Assembly (NCBI RefSeq): GCF_030656875.1 | Contig: NZ_CP130943.1 | Location: forward strand, 1,426,001 to 1,490,000 | Length of the DNA: 64,000 nucleotides | Direction of reading: 5' to 3' | Origin: Prescottella sp. R16 | GTDB lineage: Bacteria > Actinomycetota > Actinomycetes > Mycobacteriales > Mycobacteriaceae | Shown: positions 53,208 to 61,295 of the stretch, in pieces | How positions within the stretch are numbered: position 1 is the first letter of the stretch | Layout of the letters: the number at the start of each line of letters is the position of its first letter | The notes under the pieces: generated by a model | What the model was told of the DNA's origin: nothing | Databases searched by the model: none | The model's input: only the letters and a program-made list of their open reading frames with translations | Made by a program: the position numbers and the translations under genes

Positions 53208-53807
53208 TCACCCGGTCACGGCCTGCACCGACAGTTGGGTGATGCCGGCGCCGGTCGCCGAACACCCTGTCGTCGCGTACGGCACGAACATCGGGTCGGT
53301 GGTGTTCGGCGGGTAGACGCGCAGTCCCGTGACGGGTGTCGGGGCGCACGTGTCGGCCGGATAGTTCGCCACGTTCACCGCCCGCACCTGCGCGGTCGCG
53401 GTGGCGTCGGGAGTCAGGGACACGGCCCCGTGGGAGTCGCCGTCGCGGACGGCGGCCGCCCCGACCTGGGTGCCGTCGGGTCCGCCCTGCGTGTAGGAGA
53501 CGCCGGGGAATCCGTCGAGCATGCACGTGCGGGAGCCGGTGTTGGTGAACACGAGCGGCAGGATCGACGAACCGGCCGCGCCCTGTACCTGGCCGAGGTC
53601 GACCCGCAGTTCGTCGGTGCCGCACCCGTCCGATCCGGTGGTGGCGGCGAGGGTGCCGGCCGCCGCCTGCGCCGTGGTGGTGGCGGGGGCCGGGTGTGCG
53701 GCGGTGGAGTCCGGTTCGGTACTGCATCCGGTGACGGTCAGGACCACTGCGGCACCGAGTGTCCCCAGTGCCCACCGGCCGCGTTTCACAGTCGACGTCT
53801 CGGGCAT
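53208..53807 (-). CDS. DUF4232 lipoprotein
   Basis: The product is 199 residues from ATG 53807. The leader ALGTLGAAVVLTVTGC has a lipobox. A Ser/Thr/Ala-rich linker leads to a DUF4232 domain with Cys pairs: GSRTCMLDGFPGVSYTQGG and TGCSATGAGITQLSV. It is a predicted surface lipoprotein; its function is not established. It is divergent from the MarR gene. Confidence 0.85.
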   Translation of the reverse strand: MPETSTVKRGRWALGTLGAAVVLTVTGCSTEPDSTAAHPAPATTTAQAAAGTLAATTGSDGCGTDELRVDLGQVQGAAGSSILPLVFTNTGSRTCMLDGFPGVSYTQGGPDGTQVGAAAVRDGDSHGAVSLTPDATATAQVRAVNVANYPADTCAPTPVTGLRVYPPNTTDPMFVPYATTGCSATGAGITQLSVQAVTG

Positions 53808-53926
53808 GGCACGAGCCTCCTCACCGGAATCGGCGATAGCTTCTCTGCCGAATATCCCACGTGTACCGTGCCGCTGCCGGGCATCGGGTGTTCGACGGCG
53901 AACGTCCGCGACCAACCGGGCGGGCG

Positions 53927-53945
53927 TACAGTTGCACTGTGCAAC
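53927..53945 (+). promoter_or_regulatory. MarR operator overlapping start codon, with -10-like TACAGT; probable leaderless promoter
   Basis: GTTGCAC-T-GTGCAAC (53931-53945) is a perfect 7-base inverted repeat that contains the MarR start codon (GTG 53939). TACAGT at 53927-53932 is a good -10 match placed about seven bases before the GTG, so the transcript probably begins at the start codon. No ribosome site is present upstream. Binding by MarR here would block its own promoter. Confidence 0.6.
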
Positions 53946-54418
53946 ATGAACCGGTGATCGATCGGACGTCCGACGTCCACGCCGAGCTGGTGCAGTTGGC
54001 GCGGGCTCTCGTCGTGGGAGGCCGCGACGTCGCGGGCGGGCCGTCGTTCGCGCAGCATTCGCTGCTCGCGTACATCGCCCGGAATCCGGGATGCCGGGCC
54101 ACCGACGTCTCCGAGGAGTTCGGGCTCAACCGTTCCACCGTCTCCCGGCAACTGCGGGGATGTATCGAATCCGGCTGGGTGCTCGCCGAGCCCGGATCGC
54201 TACGCACCGGCTACCCGCTGCGACTGACCACCCACGGCACCGACGTGCTCGCGGCCGCCGACGTCCGACGGCTCGACGAGGTGCGCGCCCGGCTGCACGG
54301 CTGGTCACTCGACGAGATCGCCCAGTTCGCGAACACTCTGCACCGGTTCCGGATCGCGCCGGCCGTGGTCGACCGGACCGACGACACCCCTCGACTTGGA
54401 GATGACGCCCATGCGTGA
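53939..54418 (+). CDS. MarR-family transcriptional regulator
   Basis: The product is 159 residues from GTG 53939. A winged helix covers residues about 35-100: YIARNPGCRATDVSEEFGLN, RSTVSRQLRGCIESGWV and TGYPLRLTTHGTDVLAAADV. Such proteins respond to small ligands, often aromatic or acyl compounds. The start lies within its probable operator. The coding region overlaps the acyl-CoA synthetase start by 8 bases, so the two are co-expressed. Confidence 0.87.
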   Translation: MQHEPVIDRTSDVHAELVQLARALVVGGRDVAGGPSFAQHSLLAYIARNPGCRATDVSEEFGLNRSTVSRQLRGCIESGWVLAEPGSLRTGYPLRLTTHGTDVLAAADVRRLDEVRARLHGWSLDEIAQFANTLHRFRIAPAVVDRTDDTPRLGDDAHA

Positions 54419-56195
54419 ATACGGCACTCCCGCCGGTTTTTCCGTCGCCGAGGACGACGCGATCGTCCACACCGTGTTCGAGCACGCGCGCCGGCACGCC
54501 GGACTGGTGGTGTTCTCGCGCCCCGACGGGACCGGCTGGGTGGATGTGACGGCCGCAGAGTTCGCAGCGCAGGTCACCGCCGTCGCGAAGGGGCTCGTGG
54601 CCGCGGGTGTCGGCCCCGGGGACCGAGTGGCGCTGCTCTCGCCCACCCGCTACGAGTGGTCGCTGTTCGACTTCGCGATCTGGGCGGCCGGGGCCGTGTC
54701 GGTGCCGATCTACGATTCGTCGTCGCCCGAGCAGATCCGGTGGATCGTCGAGGACTCCGGCGCAGTGCTCGCAGTCGTCGAAACCGATACGCATGCGGCA
54801 GGATTCGACGGCACCGGGATCGGCCGGGTGCTGCGGATCGAGTCCGGGGCCGTCGACACGCTGACCACGGAGGGGGCCGGCGTCGACGACGCGGTGATCG
54901 CCGACCGGCTGGCCGGGATCCGGGCCGACGACCTGGCATCGCTCGTATACACGTCGGGCACCACGGGCCGCCCCAAGGGGTGCATCCTCACGCACCGCAA
55001 TCTGCTGTCGGAGGTGCGCGGCATCCTCAACGCGTCGATCGGTGACGTCGCCCGCCCGGGCAACCGGATGCTCACGTTCCTGCCGCTCGCGCACGTCCTG
55101 GCCCGCGCCGTGTCCCTCGCGATGTTCGAAGCGGGTGGGATACAAGCGCACTGGTCGAACTTCGGGACCGTCGCCGGGCAGTTCGAGCGGTTCCGCCCGC
55201 ACGTCATCCTCGGCGTTCCACGCGTGTTCGAGAAGGTGCGCGACGCTGCCGCCGCGTCCGCCGACCGGGGCGGACGCATCCCGCGCGCGATCTTCGCGTT
55301 CGCCGAGGACACCGCCGTCGCCTACAGCGAAGCCCTCGACGCGGGCGGCCCGTCGTGGACGTCGAAGGTGCGTCACGCGGTCGCGGACCGGCTCGTCTAC
55401 CGCAAGCTGCGGGCCGCGATCGGCGACGAATGCTGGTGGGCGATCTCCGGTGGTGGTGCGCTGATGCCGCGGCTCGGGCACTTCTTCCGCGGCGCCGGCA
55501 TCCCGATCTACGAGGGTTACGGGCTCACCGAATCGACTGCGGCGCACTGTGTCAACGTGCCCGGGCAGCAGAAGATCGGGACCGTCGGCCGGCCACTGGG
55601 CGGCAACACGGTCCGCATCGCCGACGACGGGGAGATCGAACTGCGCGGCGGCGTCGTGTTCGACGGCTACTGGCGCAACGAGGAGGCCACCGCGGCCGCC
55701 CTGCACGACGGCTGGCTGCGCACCGGGGATCTCGGTGAGCTCGACGCCGACGGCTACCTCGTGCTCACCGGGCGCAAGAAGGATCTGCTGGTCACCGCCG
55801 GCGGCAAGAACGTCTCACCCGGCCCGCTCGAGGACCGGTTGCGCTCGCACGTGCTGATCTCGCAGGCCGTCGTCGTCGGGGACGGACGCCCGTTCGTCGG
55901 CGCACTGCTGACCGTCGACGCGGAACCGTTCGAGGACTGGAAGGCGGCGAACGGCAAACCGGTGGCGGCGACGATCGCGGACCTCGTCGACGACGCCGAC
56001 CTGCGTGCCGCTCTGCAGTCGGTGATCGACGACGTCAACACCACCGTCTCGCACGCCGAGTCGATCAAACGGTTCGCGATCCTGCCCCGCGATCTCACCG
56101 AGGAGGCGGGAGAGCTCACCGCCACCCTCAAAATCAAACGAAACGTCGTCGCCGACCGGTTCGCCGAGCACATCGAGTCCGTCTACCGGCGCTGA
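54411..56195 (+). CDS. long-chain fatty-acid--CoA ligase, paralogue of 20532-22319
   Basis: The product is 594 residues from ATG 54411 (MREYGTPAGFSV), aligned to the MREY start of the first paralogue; GGAG at 54398-54401 precedes it. Motifs include LVYTSGTTGRPKG, IYEGYGLTESTAA, LTGRKKDLLVTAGGKNVSPG and LTATLKIKRN with the conserved Lys. Family function is acyl-CoA formation. It is coupled to a MarR gene, unlike the other copy, so it probably answers a different signal. The 3' end overlaps the convergent sirtuin gene by 13 bases. Confidence 0.92.
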   Translation: MREYGTPAGFSVAEDDAIVHTVFEHARRHAGLVVFSRPDGTGWVDVTAAEFAAQVTAVAKGLVAAGVGPGDRVALLSPTRYEWSLFDFAIWAAGAVSVPIYDSSSPEQIRWIVEDSGAVLAVVETDTHAAGFDGTGIGRVLRIESGAVDTLTTEGAGVDDAVIADRLAGIRADDLASLVYTSGTTGRPKGCILTHRNLLSEVRGILNASIGDVARPGNRMLTFLPLAHVLARAVSLAMFEAGGIQAHWSNFGTVAGQFERFRPHVILGVPRVFEKVRDAAAASADRGGRIPRAIFAFAEDTAVAYSEALDAGGPSWTSKVRHAVADRLVYRKLRAAIGDECWWAISGGGALMPRLGHFFRGAGIPIYEGYGLTESTAAHCVNVPGQQKIGTVGRPLGGNTVRIADDGEIELRGGVVFDGYWRNEEATAAALHDGWLRTGDLGELDADGYLVLTGRKKDLLVTAGGKNVSPGPLEDRLRSHVLISQAVVVGDGRPFVGALLTVDAEPFEDWKAANGKPVAATIADLVDDADLRAALQSVIDDVNTTVSHAESIKRFAILPRDLTEEAGELTATLKIKRNVVADRFAEHIESVYRR

Positions 56196-56956
56196 ACGGC
56201 GTCGACGAGGGCGGGCAGTCCGACCGCGGCGGTGGTGCGCCACGAATACTGCACGGCGGCACTGAGGTCCGTCGACTGTGGATTGATCTCGACGACCGTT
56301 GCGCCGGAATCGAGGGCACGTAGCGGCAGTGCCGCCGCCGGATACACCACGGCGGACGTGCCGACGACGAGCATCAGATCGCAGGCGGCGGCGGCCCGGT
56401 CGGCGCGGTCCCACGCCTCCGACGGCAGGGCCTCCCCGAACCACACCGCGCCCGGGCGCACGTCGCCGCCACACACCGGGCAGGTCGGCGGCGGGATCGG
56501 CCCGGACGGTTCGACGTCGAGTCCGCCGTCCGACGGAAACGGGGCCGCGCAGGTGCTGCAGCGCGGTGCGAGCAGGCTGCCGTGCAGGTGGGCGGCGACC
56601 GTGCTGCCCGCGCGTTCGTGCAGGTCGTCGACGTTCTGGGTGAGGATCGTCAGTTCGGTGTCGCGGGCCCACGCGGCGAGCGCCCGGTGACCGGCGTTCG
56701 GCTGTACCCGGCGCACCAGGCCGGTCCGCCACTGGTACCACGCCCACACCAGGCCTCGGTCGTGCTCCCAGCCGTCGGGGCTCGCCAGCTGTTCCGGGGA
56801 GAACCGCTCCCACAGTCCGGTCTGCGCGTCCCGGAACGTCGGCACCCCGGACTCGGCGGACATGCCGGCGCCGGTGAACACCACGACGTTGCGGGCGGAT
56901 CGGACGGCGTCGACGAGGGCGGGATCGAGCGGGGTGGGGGAGGCGTCGCGGTACAT
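56183..56956 (-). CDS. cobB: NAD-dependent protein deacylase (sirtuin, class III-like)
   Basis: The product is 257 residues. Sirtuin motifs are FTGAGMSAESGVPTFRDA, TQNVDDLHERAG, the catalytic His in HLHGSL, a four-Cys zinc site CSTC and CPVC, and LVVGTSAVVYPAAALP. The segment WYQWRTGLV places a Tyr and Arg as in SIRT5/CobB-type enzymes that remove succinyl or other acidic acyl groups. It is convergent with an acyl-CoA synthetase gene; sirtuins commonly regulate such ligases, but that link here is inferred. Confidence 0.92.
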   Translation of the reverse strand: MYRDASPTPLDPALVDAVRSARNVVVFTGAGMSAESGVPTFRDAQTGLWERFSPEQLASPDGWEHDRGLVWAWYQWRTGLVRRVQPNAGHRALAAWARDTELTILTQNVDDLHERAGSTVAAHLHGSLLAPRCSTCAAPFPSDGGLDVEPSGPIPPPTCPVCGGDVRPGAVWFGEALPSEAWDRADRAAAACDLMLVVGTSAVVYPAAALPLRALDSGATVVEINPQSTDLSAAVQYSWRTTAAVGLPALVDAVQRR

Positions 56957-57035
56957 GGCGTCGATTGTGCCGAGCCGTGACGGGCCGCGGCGACCCGATC
57001 GGGTTGAATCGAGACATGCTCAGGTGTGTGTTCCG

Positions 57036-57908
57036 ATGACCGGCGAGTTGCTGCCCCATCCCGGGACCGGGGTGCCGTTCGCGTCGCCGGTGCCGCCGGG
57101 GACCGGGTGGCCGGAGGATCCCGCCACCGCGGAGACCCCGGTCGCACGATCGGCGTCGGATGTCGTCGAGTCGGCGGCCGGCGCCGCGAATCTCGCCGAC
57201 CTCGACGCCCGCGTCAGCGTGTGCCGGGCGTGCCCGCGGCTGGTGCAGTGGCGAGAGGACGTCGCCGAGACGAAACGTCGCTCGTTCGCCGACCAGCCGT
57301 ACTGGGGGCGTCCGGTCACCGGCTACGGGGACACGTTCCCGAAACTGCTGATCATGGGATTGGCGCCGGCGGCCAACGGCGGCAACCGCACCGGCCGCAT
57401 GTTCACCGGTGACCGGGCCGGGGACTGGCTGTTCCGGTCGCTGCACCGTGTCGGCATCGCGAACAAGCCCACCGCCGAGTTCGCCGGCGACGGACAGAAA
57501 CTGTTCGGTGCCCGGATGATCTCGACGGTCCGCTGCGCACCGCCGGACAACAAACCGACCGTCACCGAACGCGACTGCTGCGCGGGCTGGTTGGACGCCG
57601 AACTCGCCGACGTGCTGCCGTTCGTGCGGGCCGTCGTCGCACTCGGCACGTACGGATGGGACGCCACCCTGCGCGCGATCCGGCACTCCGGCGGCACTGT
57701 TCCCGTCCCGAAACCGACGTTCGGGCACGGCGCCACCACCGTCGTGCACACGGCGGGCGGCAAGGCTCTCACCGTGATCGGCTGCTACCACCCGAGCCAG
57801 CAGAACACGTTCACCGGGCGGCTCACCGAACAGATGCTCGACGACGTGTTCTCCCGGGCCCGTGATCTGGCCGGTCTCGGTTGGGGGTGCGGCGGGTCCG
57901 GTCGTTGA
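57036..57908 (+). CDS. uracil-DNA glycosylase family 5 (UdgB-type)
   Basis: The product is 290 residues from ATG 57036. CRACPRLVQWRE and RCAPPDNKPT, together with the later CCAGW, offer the Cys ligands of a 4Fe-4S cluster. LLIMGLAPAANGGNRTGRMF is the catalytic-loop motif, in the family 5 form, which lacks the usual polar residue, and IGCYHPSQQNTFTG is the C-terminal DNA-contact motif. These enzymes excise uracil, hypoxanthine and other damaged bases. Confidence 0.9.
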   Translation: MTGELLPHPGTGVPFASPVPPGTGWPEDPATAETPVARSASDVVESAAGAANLADLDARVSVCRACPRLVQWREDVAETKRRSFADQPYWGRPVTGYGDTFPKLLIMGLAPAANGGNRTGRMFTGDRAGDWLFRSLHRVGIANKPTAEFAGDGQKLFGARMISTVRCAPPDNKPTVTERDCCAGWLDAELADVLPFVRAVVALGTYGWDATLRAIRHSGGTVPVPKPTFGHGATTVVHTAGGKALTVIGCYHPSQQNTFTGRLTEQMLDDVFSRARDLAGLGWGCGGSGR

Positions 57909-57974
57909 ATCGGGTGTCCTCTGAGCGGGACGAACCCTGAGGGGCTCCCGGTCTCCGTGGCACCATCACCTTCG

Positions 57975-57992
57975 CGTCGACGATTGTCGACG
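57975..57992. promoter_or_regulatory. inverted repeat upstream of the KstD-like gene
   Basis: CGTCGAC-GATT-GTCGACG is a perfect 7-base inverted repeat, 24 bases upstream of the start at 58017. It does not match the published KstR (TnnAACnnGTTnnA) or KstR2 (AnCAAGnnCTTGnT) consensus, so if it is an operator it belongs to another regulator. Confidence 0.4.
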
Positions 57993-58016
57993 GCGTCGTC
58001 CGGGAAAGGTGCAGTG

Positions 58017-59555
58017 ATGGTCGTCTGGAACGAAGAATGTGACGTGCTGGTGGCGGGCTCGGGTGCGGGTGGCGTCACCGGTGCCTACACCGCGGCCCGT
58101 GAGGGACTCGACGTGATCCTCGTCGAGGCGACCGACAAGTTCGGTGGCACCACCGCCTACTCCGGTGGCGGCGGCTTCTGGTTCCCGTGCAACCCCGTCC
58201 TGAAGCGTGCCGGCGTCGACGACACGATCGAGGACGCGCTCGAGTACTACCACGCGGTCGTCGGCGACCGGACTCCGCGCGAGCTGCAGGACACCTACGT
58301 CAAGGGCGGCGGCCCGCTGGTCGCGTACCTGGAGCAGGACGACGACCTGCAGTTCGCCACGTACCCGTGGCCGGACTACTTCGGCAAGGCCCCCAAGGCC
58401 CGCAACGACGGACAGCGGCACACCATCCCGAGCCCGCTGCCGATCTCCGAGGTCGGGGACCTGCACACGCAGATTCGTGGGCCCCTCGACTTCGATCGCC
58501 TCGGCGCGGACCTGCCCGAGATGCTGATCGGTGGCCGAGCCCTGGTCGGTCGGTTCCTCAAGGCCATCGGCAAGTACCCGAACGCGAAGCTGAACCTGAA
58601 CACCCCGCTGGTCGAACTGGTCGTCGAGGACGGCGCCGTCGCCGGTGCCATCGTCGAGCGCGACGGCGAGCAGGTCGCGATCCGCGCCCGCAAGGGTGTC
58701 GTCCTGGCCACGGGTGGCTTCGAGGGCAACGACGAACTGCGCCAGAAGTACGGTGTCCCGGGCGTCGCCCGCGACACGATGGGTCCGTGGGGCAACATCG
58801 GCCAGGCGCACCAGGCCGGTATCGCCGTCGGCGCCGACACCGACCTCATGGATCAGGCCTGGTGGTCGCCCGGTCTGACACACCCGGACGGGCGTTCGGC
58901 GTTCGCGCTGTGCTTCACCGGCGGCATCTTCGTCAACCAGGACGGCAAGCGCTTCGTCAACGAGTACGCGCCCTACGACCGTCTCGGCCGCGACATCATC
59001 GCGGGCATGGAGGACGGCTCGGTCACGCTGCCGTACTGGATGATCTACGACGACCGCGCGGGCGAGCGTCCCCCGGTGGGGGCCTCGAACGTCTCGATGG
59101 TCGAGACCGAGAAGTACGTCGACGCCGGCCTGTGGCACACGGCCGACACGCTCGAGGAGTTGGCCGCGAAGATCGGTATCCCGGCCGACAACCTGCTCGC
59201 GACGGTCGAGCGTTTCAACGCGATGGCCGCGAACGACGTCGACGAGGACTTCGGTCGCGGCGACGAAGCCTACGATCGCGCCTTCACCGGTGGCGGCCCG
59301 GCGCTCATCCCGATCGAGCAGGGTCCGTTCCATGCGGCCGCCTTCGGCATCTCCGACCTCGGCACCAAGGGCGGCCTGCGCACCGACACCGCGGCGCGCG
59401 TCCTCGACACCTCGGGCAACCCGATCCAGGGCCTGTACGCGGCCGGTAACACGATGGCCGCCCCCAGCGGCTACGTCTACCCCGGTGGCGGCAACCCCAT
59501 CGGCACCTCCATGCTGTTCAGCCACCTCGCCGTGATGGACATCGTCGGCAAGTAG
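58017..59555 (+). CDS. FAD-dependent oxidoreductase, 3-ketosteroid delta1-dehydrogenase-like (KstD family)
   Basis: The product is 512 residues from ATG 58017, with GGGAAAGG at 58002-58009. The N-terminal FAD site is DVLVAGSGAGGVTGAYTAAR, followed by EATDKFGGTTAYSGGGGFWF. The C-terminus AAGNTMAAPSGYVYPGGGNP and IGTSMLFSHLAVMD matches the KstD active-site end, where a conserved Tyr and Gly bind the 3-keto group. Length is typical. No steroid-catabolic genes are adjacent, so a 3-ketosteroid role is likely only by family; a related fumarate-reductase-type oxidoreductase is the alternative. Confidence 0.8.
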   Translation: MVVWNEECDVLVAGSGAGGVTGAYTAAREGLDVILVEATDKFGGTTAYSGGGGFWFPCNPVLKRAGVDDTIEDALEYYHAVVGDRTPRELQDTYVKGGGPLVAYLEQDDDLQFATYPWPDYFGKAPKARNDGQRHTIPSPLPISEVGDLHTQIRGPLDFDRLGADLPEMLIGGRALVGRFLKAIGKYPNAKLNLNTPLVELVVEDGAVAGAIVERDGEQVAIRARKGVVLATGGFEGNDELRQKYGVPGVARDTMGPWGNIGQAHQAGIAVGADTDLMDQAWWSPGLTHPDGRSAFALCFTGGIFVNQDGKRFVNEYAPYDRLGRDIIAGMEDGSVTLPYWMIYDDRAGERPPVGASNVSMVETEKYVDAGLWHTADTLEELAAKIGIPADNLLATVERFNAMAANDVDEDFGRGDEAYDRAFTGGGPALIPIEQGPFHAAAFGISDLGTKGGLRTDTAARVLDTSGNPIQGLYAAGNTMAAPSGYVYPGGGNPIGTSMLFSHLAVMDIVGK

Positions 59556-59568
59556 GCCGTAACGCACC

Positions 59569-59608
59569 CACGCGCCCCGCTGCCGGTTTCCCGGCGGCGG
59601 GGCGCGTG
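59569..59608. terminator. strong bidirectional hairpin between KstD-like gene and protease gene
   Basis: CACGCGCCCCGCTGCCGG pairs with CCGGCGGCGGGGCGCGTG over 18 pairs, one of them T-G, around a 4-base TTTC loop. It lies 13 bases after the KstD-like stop and 25 bases beyond the protease stop, between two convergent genes. It serves both directions. Confidence 0.85.
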
Positions 59609-59633
59609 GCGTTTCGGCTGTTCGCCCGGCGGA

Positions 59634-60356
59634 TCAGTTGTCGGTCACGGTGAAGCCCTTGCCGATCGGATTCGGCTGGGCGGCGATGCCGGCGAGGACG
59701 GCGCCGATGTCGATGAATTCGAACGGGCCGCGGACCATGCCGACGAGTCGGTCGCCGTCGATGTAGGCGGGGCCTCCGCTGTCGCCGCCGTTCGCGGCGA
59801 CAGCGGAGGCGATCCGGGTGGCGGCCTGCGCGAGGACCGGGCCGCACGTGACGCCCGTGCGGGCGCCGGCCTTGCACAGGGTGCCGTCGAGGGTGGGAGT
59901 GCCGATGCCGTCGATCCGCACGTCGGGGCCGGTCGCGGACAGGACGATGTCCGGACTCAGGGTGATCACGACGTAGTCGATGCGCGGGTCGCGGTAGGCG
60001 ATCGTGCCGATCGGGGTGCCGGTCCCGGACGGGCCGAACCGGTAGACGGCCGCGCCGTCCGGATAGTCGGCGGCGCCGCCCGCGGCGGTGGAGACGCAGT
60101 GCCCCGCCGAGAGGGCGATCTTGTTGCCGAGGATGTCGGTGCCGACGGCGCCGAGTGTGCAGTAGTCCGGCACCGCGCCCGGGTTCGCCGGACCCGCATC
60201 GGGTTTCGCGGTCCAGGCGATGCCGTTCGAGACGGTCCCGGGGCTGGGGGGTGCTGCCGCCGCCGACCGGGTGATCGCCAGGGCGGGGGTGAGTGCCGCG
60301 ACGGCGACGAGTGCCGTCGACAGGATTCGCTGGACGGACGACGACCGATTGCCCAT
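59634..60356 (-). CDS. secreted trypsin-like serine protease
   Basis: The product is 240 residues. A signal peptide covers about 1-34 (ILSTALVAVAALTPALAITR). The chymotrypsin-fold triad is LSAGHC (His), RIDYVVITL (Asp) and GGDSGGPA (Ser). Two Cys in TLCKAGARTGVTCGPV probably form a disulfide near the active site. It resembles small secreted S1 proteases of Actinobacteria. No inhibitor gene is adjacent. Confidence 0.9.
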   Translation of the reverse strand: MGNRSSSVQRILSTALVAVAALTPALAITRSAAAAPPSPGTVSNGIAWTAKPDAGPANPGAVPDYCTLGAVGTDILGNKIALSAGHCVSTAAGGAADYPDGAAVYRFGPSGTGTPIGTIAYRDPRIDYVVITLSPDIVLSATGPDVRIDGIGTPTLDGTLCKAGARTGVTCGPVLAQAATRIASAVAANGGDSGGPAYIDGDRLVGMVRGPFEFIDIGAVLAGIAAQPNPIGKGFTVTDN

Positions 60357-60557
60357 CGGGGATACCTCGTTACTGCGTACTGACCGGCGCGGGAAACGTC
60401 GCCTTCCGACGACTGCGCCGCAACAAAAGGGTAACGGGGATGTATCGATCCGTCGAGGGGCGGCAACGGGTGGTTCCGGATCGAGAGAACCGACCGTTTC
60501 CTATTGTGACGCAAGAGGTTTCGTGCGACGTGCGTGGTCGACGAGTTCCGGTGCTCC

Positions 60558-61295
60558 CTAACTGTGCACCGGGGTCGTGCGCCGCAGGAGCGCGATCAAC
60601 TCGCCCTCGATCGCCGCGAACTCGGGGGACGTGACGATCGACAGGTCCCGGGGCCGGGGCAGATCGACGACGACGTCGCGGCGCACGGTCGCCGGCCGGT
60701 CGGACAGCACGATCACGCGGTCGGACAGGAACACGGCCTCACGGACGTCGTGGGTGATCATCAGTACGGTCCACCGGTCCTGGAGCCACACGTCCTGCAG
60801 CCAGGTCTGCATCTCGGTACGGGTGAGGGAGTCGAGAGCGCCGAAGGGCTCGTCCAACAGCAGCACCGGGCGGTCCTGGACGACGGTGCGCAGCAGGGCC
60901 GCGCGTTGCCGCATACCACCGGACAGTTCGTGCGGGCGCGCGTCCTCGAAGCCGGCGAGCCCGAAGCGGGGGAACAGTGCCGCCGCCCGGGCCCGGGCCT
61001 GCTTGCGCGGGATCCGCTGCACCTCGAGGCCGAGGGTGGTGTTGTCGAGGATCGAACGCCACGGCAGCAGCAGATCCTTCTGCGGCATGTGGGCGCACGT
61101 CGGGGCGGTCGCGGTGCCGGTATCCGCCGTCTCGAGTCCGGCGACGACGGCGAACAGGGTGCTCTTGCCGCAGCCGCTCGGCCCGATCACCGACACGAAT
61201 TCGCCGGGCCGGACGGTCAGGTCGATGCCGTCGAGCACGCGGCGCGGGCCGAACGACTTGGTGACGGACGACAGGGCGACGATCGGCTCAGTCAT
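60558..61295 (-). CDS. thiZ: ABC transporter ATPase, ThiZ/SsuB type (thiamine precursor uptake)
   Basis: The product is 245 residues. Walker A is GPSGCGKST, the signature is LSGGMRQRAALLRTV, and Walker B is VLLLDEPFGALD. This pattern is typical of nitrate/sulfonate/taurine and HMP-type importers. The start overlaps the permease stop by 8 bases. With the permease, the NMT1-type binding protein, TenA and the riboswitch upstream, the most likely substrate is a pyrimidine precursor of thiamine. Confidence 0.87.
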   Translation of the reverse strand: MTEPIVALSSVTKSFGPRRVLDGIDLTVRPGEFVSVIGPSGCGKSTLFAVVAGLETADTGTATAPTCAHMPQKDLLLPWRSILDNTTLGLEVQRIPRKQARARAAALFPRFGLAGFEDARPHELSGGMRQRAALLRTVVQDRPVLLLDEPFGALDSLTRTEMQTWLQDVWLQDRWTVLMITHDVREAVFLSDRVIVLSDRPATVRRDVVVDLPRPRDLSIVTSPEFAAIEGELIALLRRTTPVHS

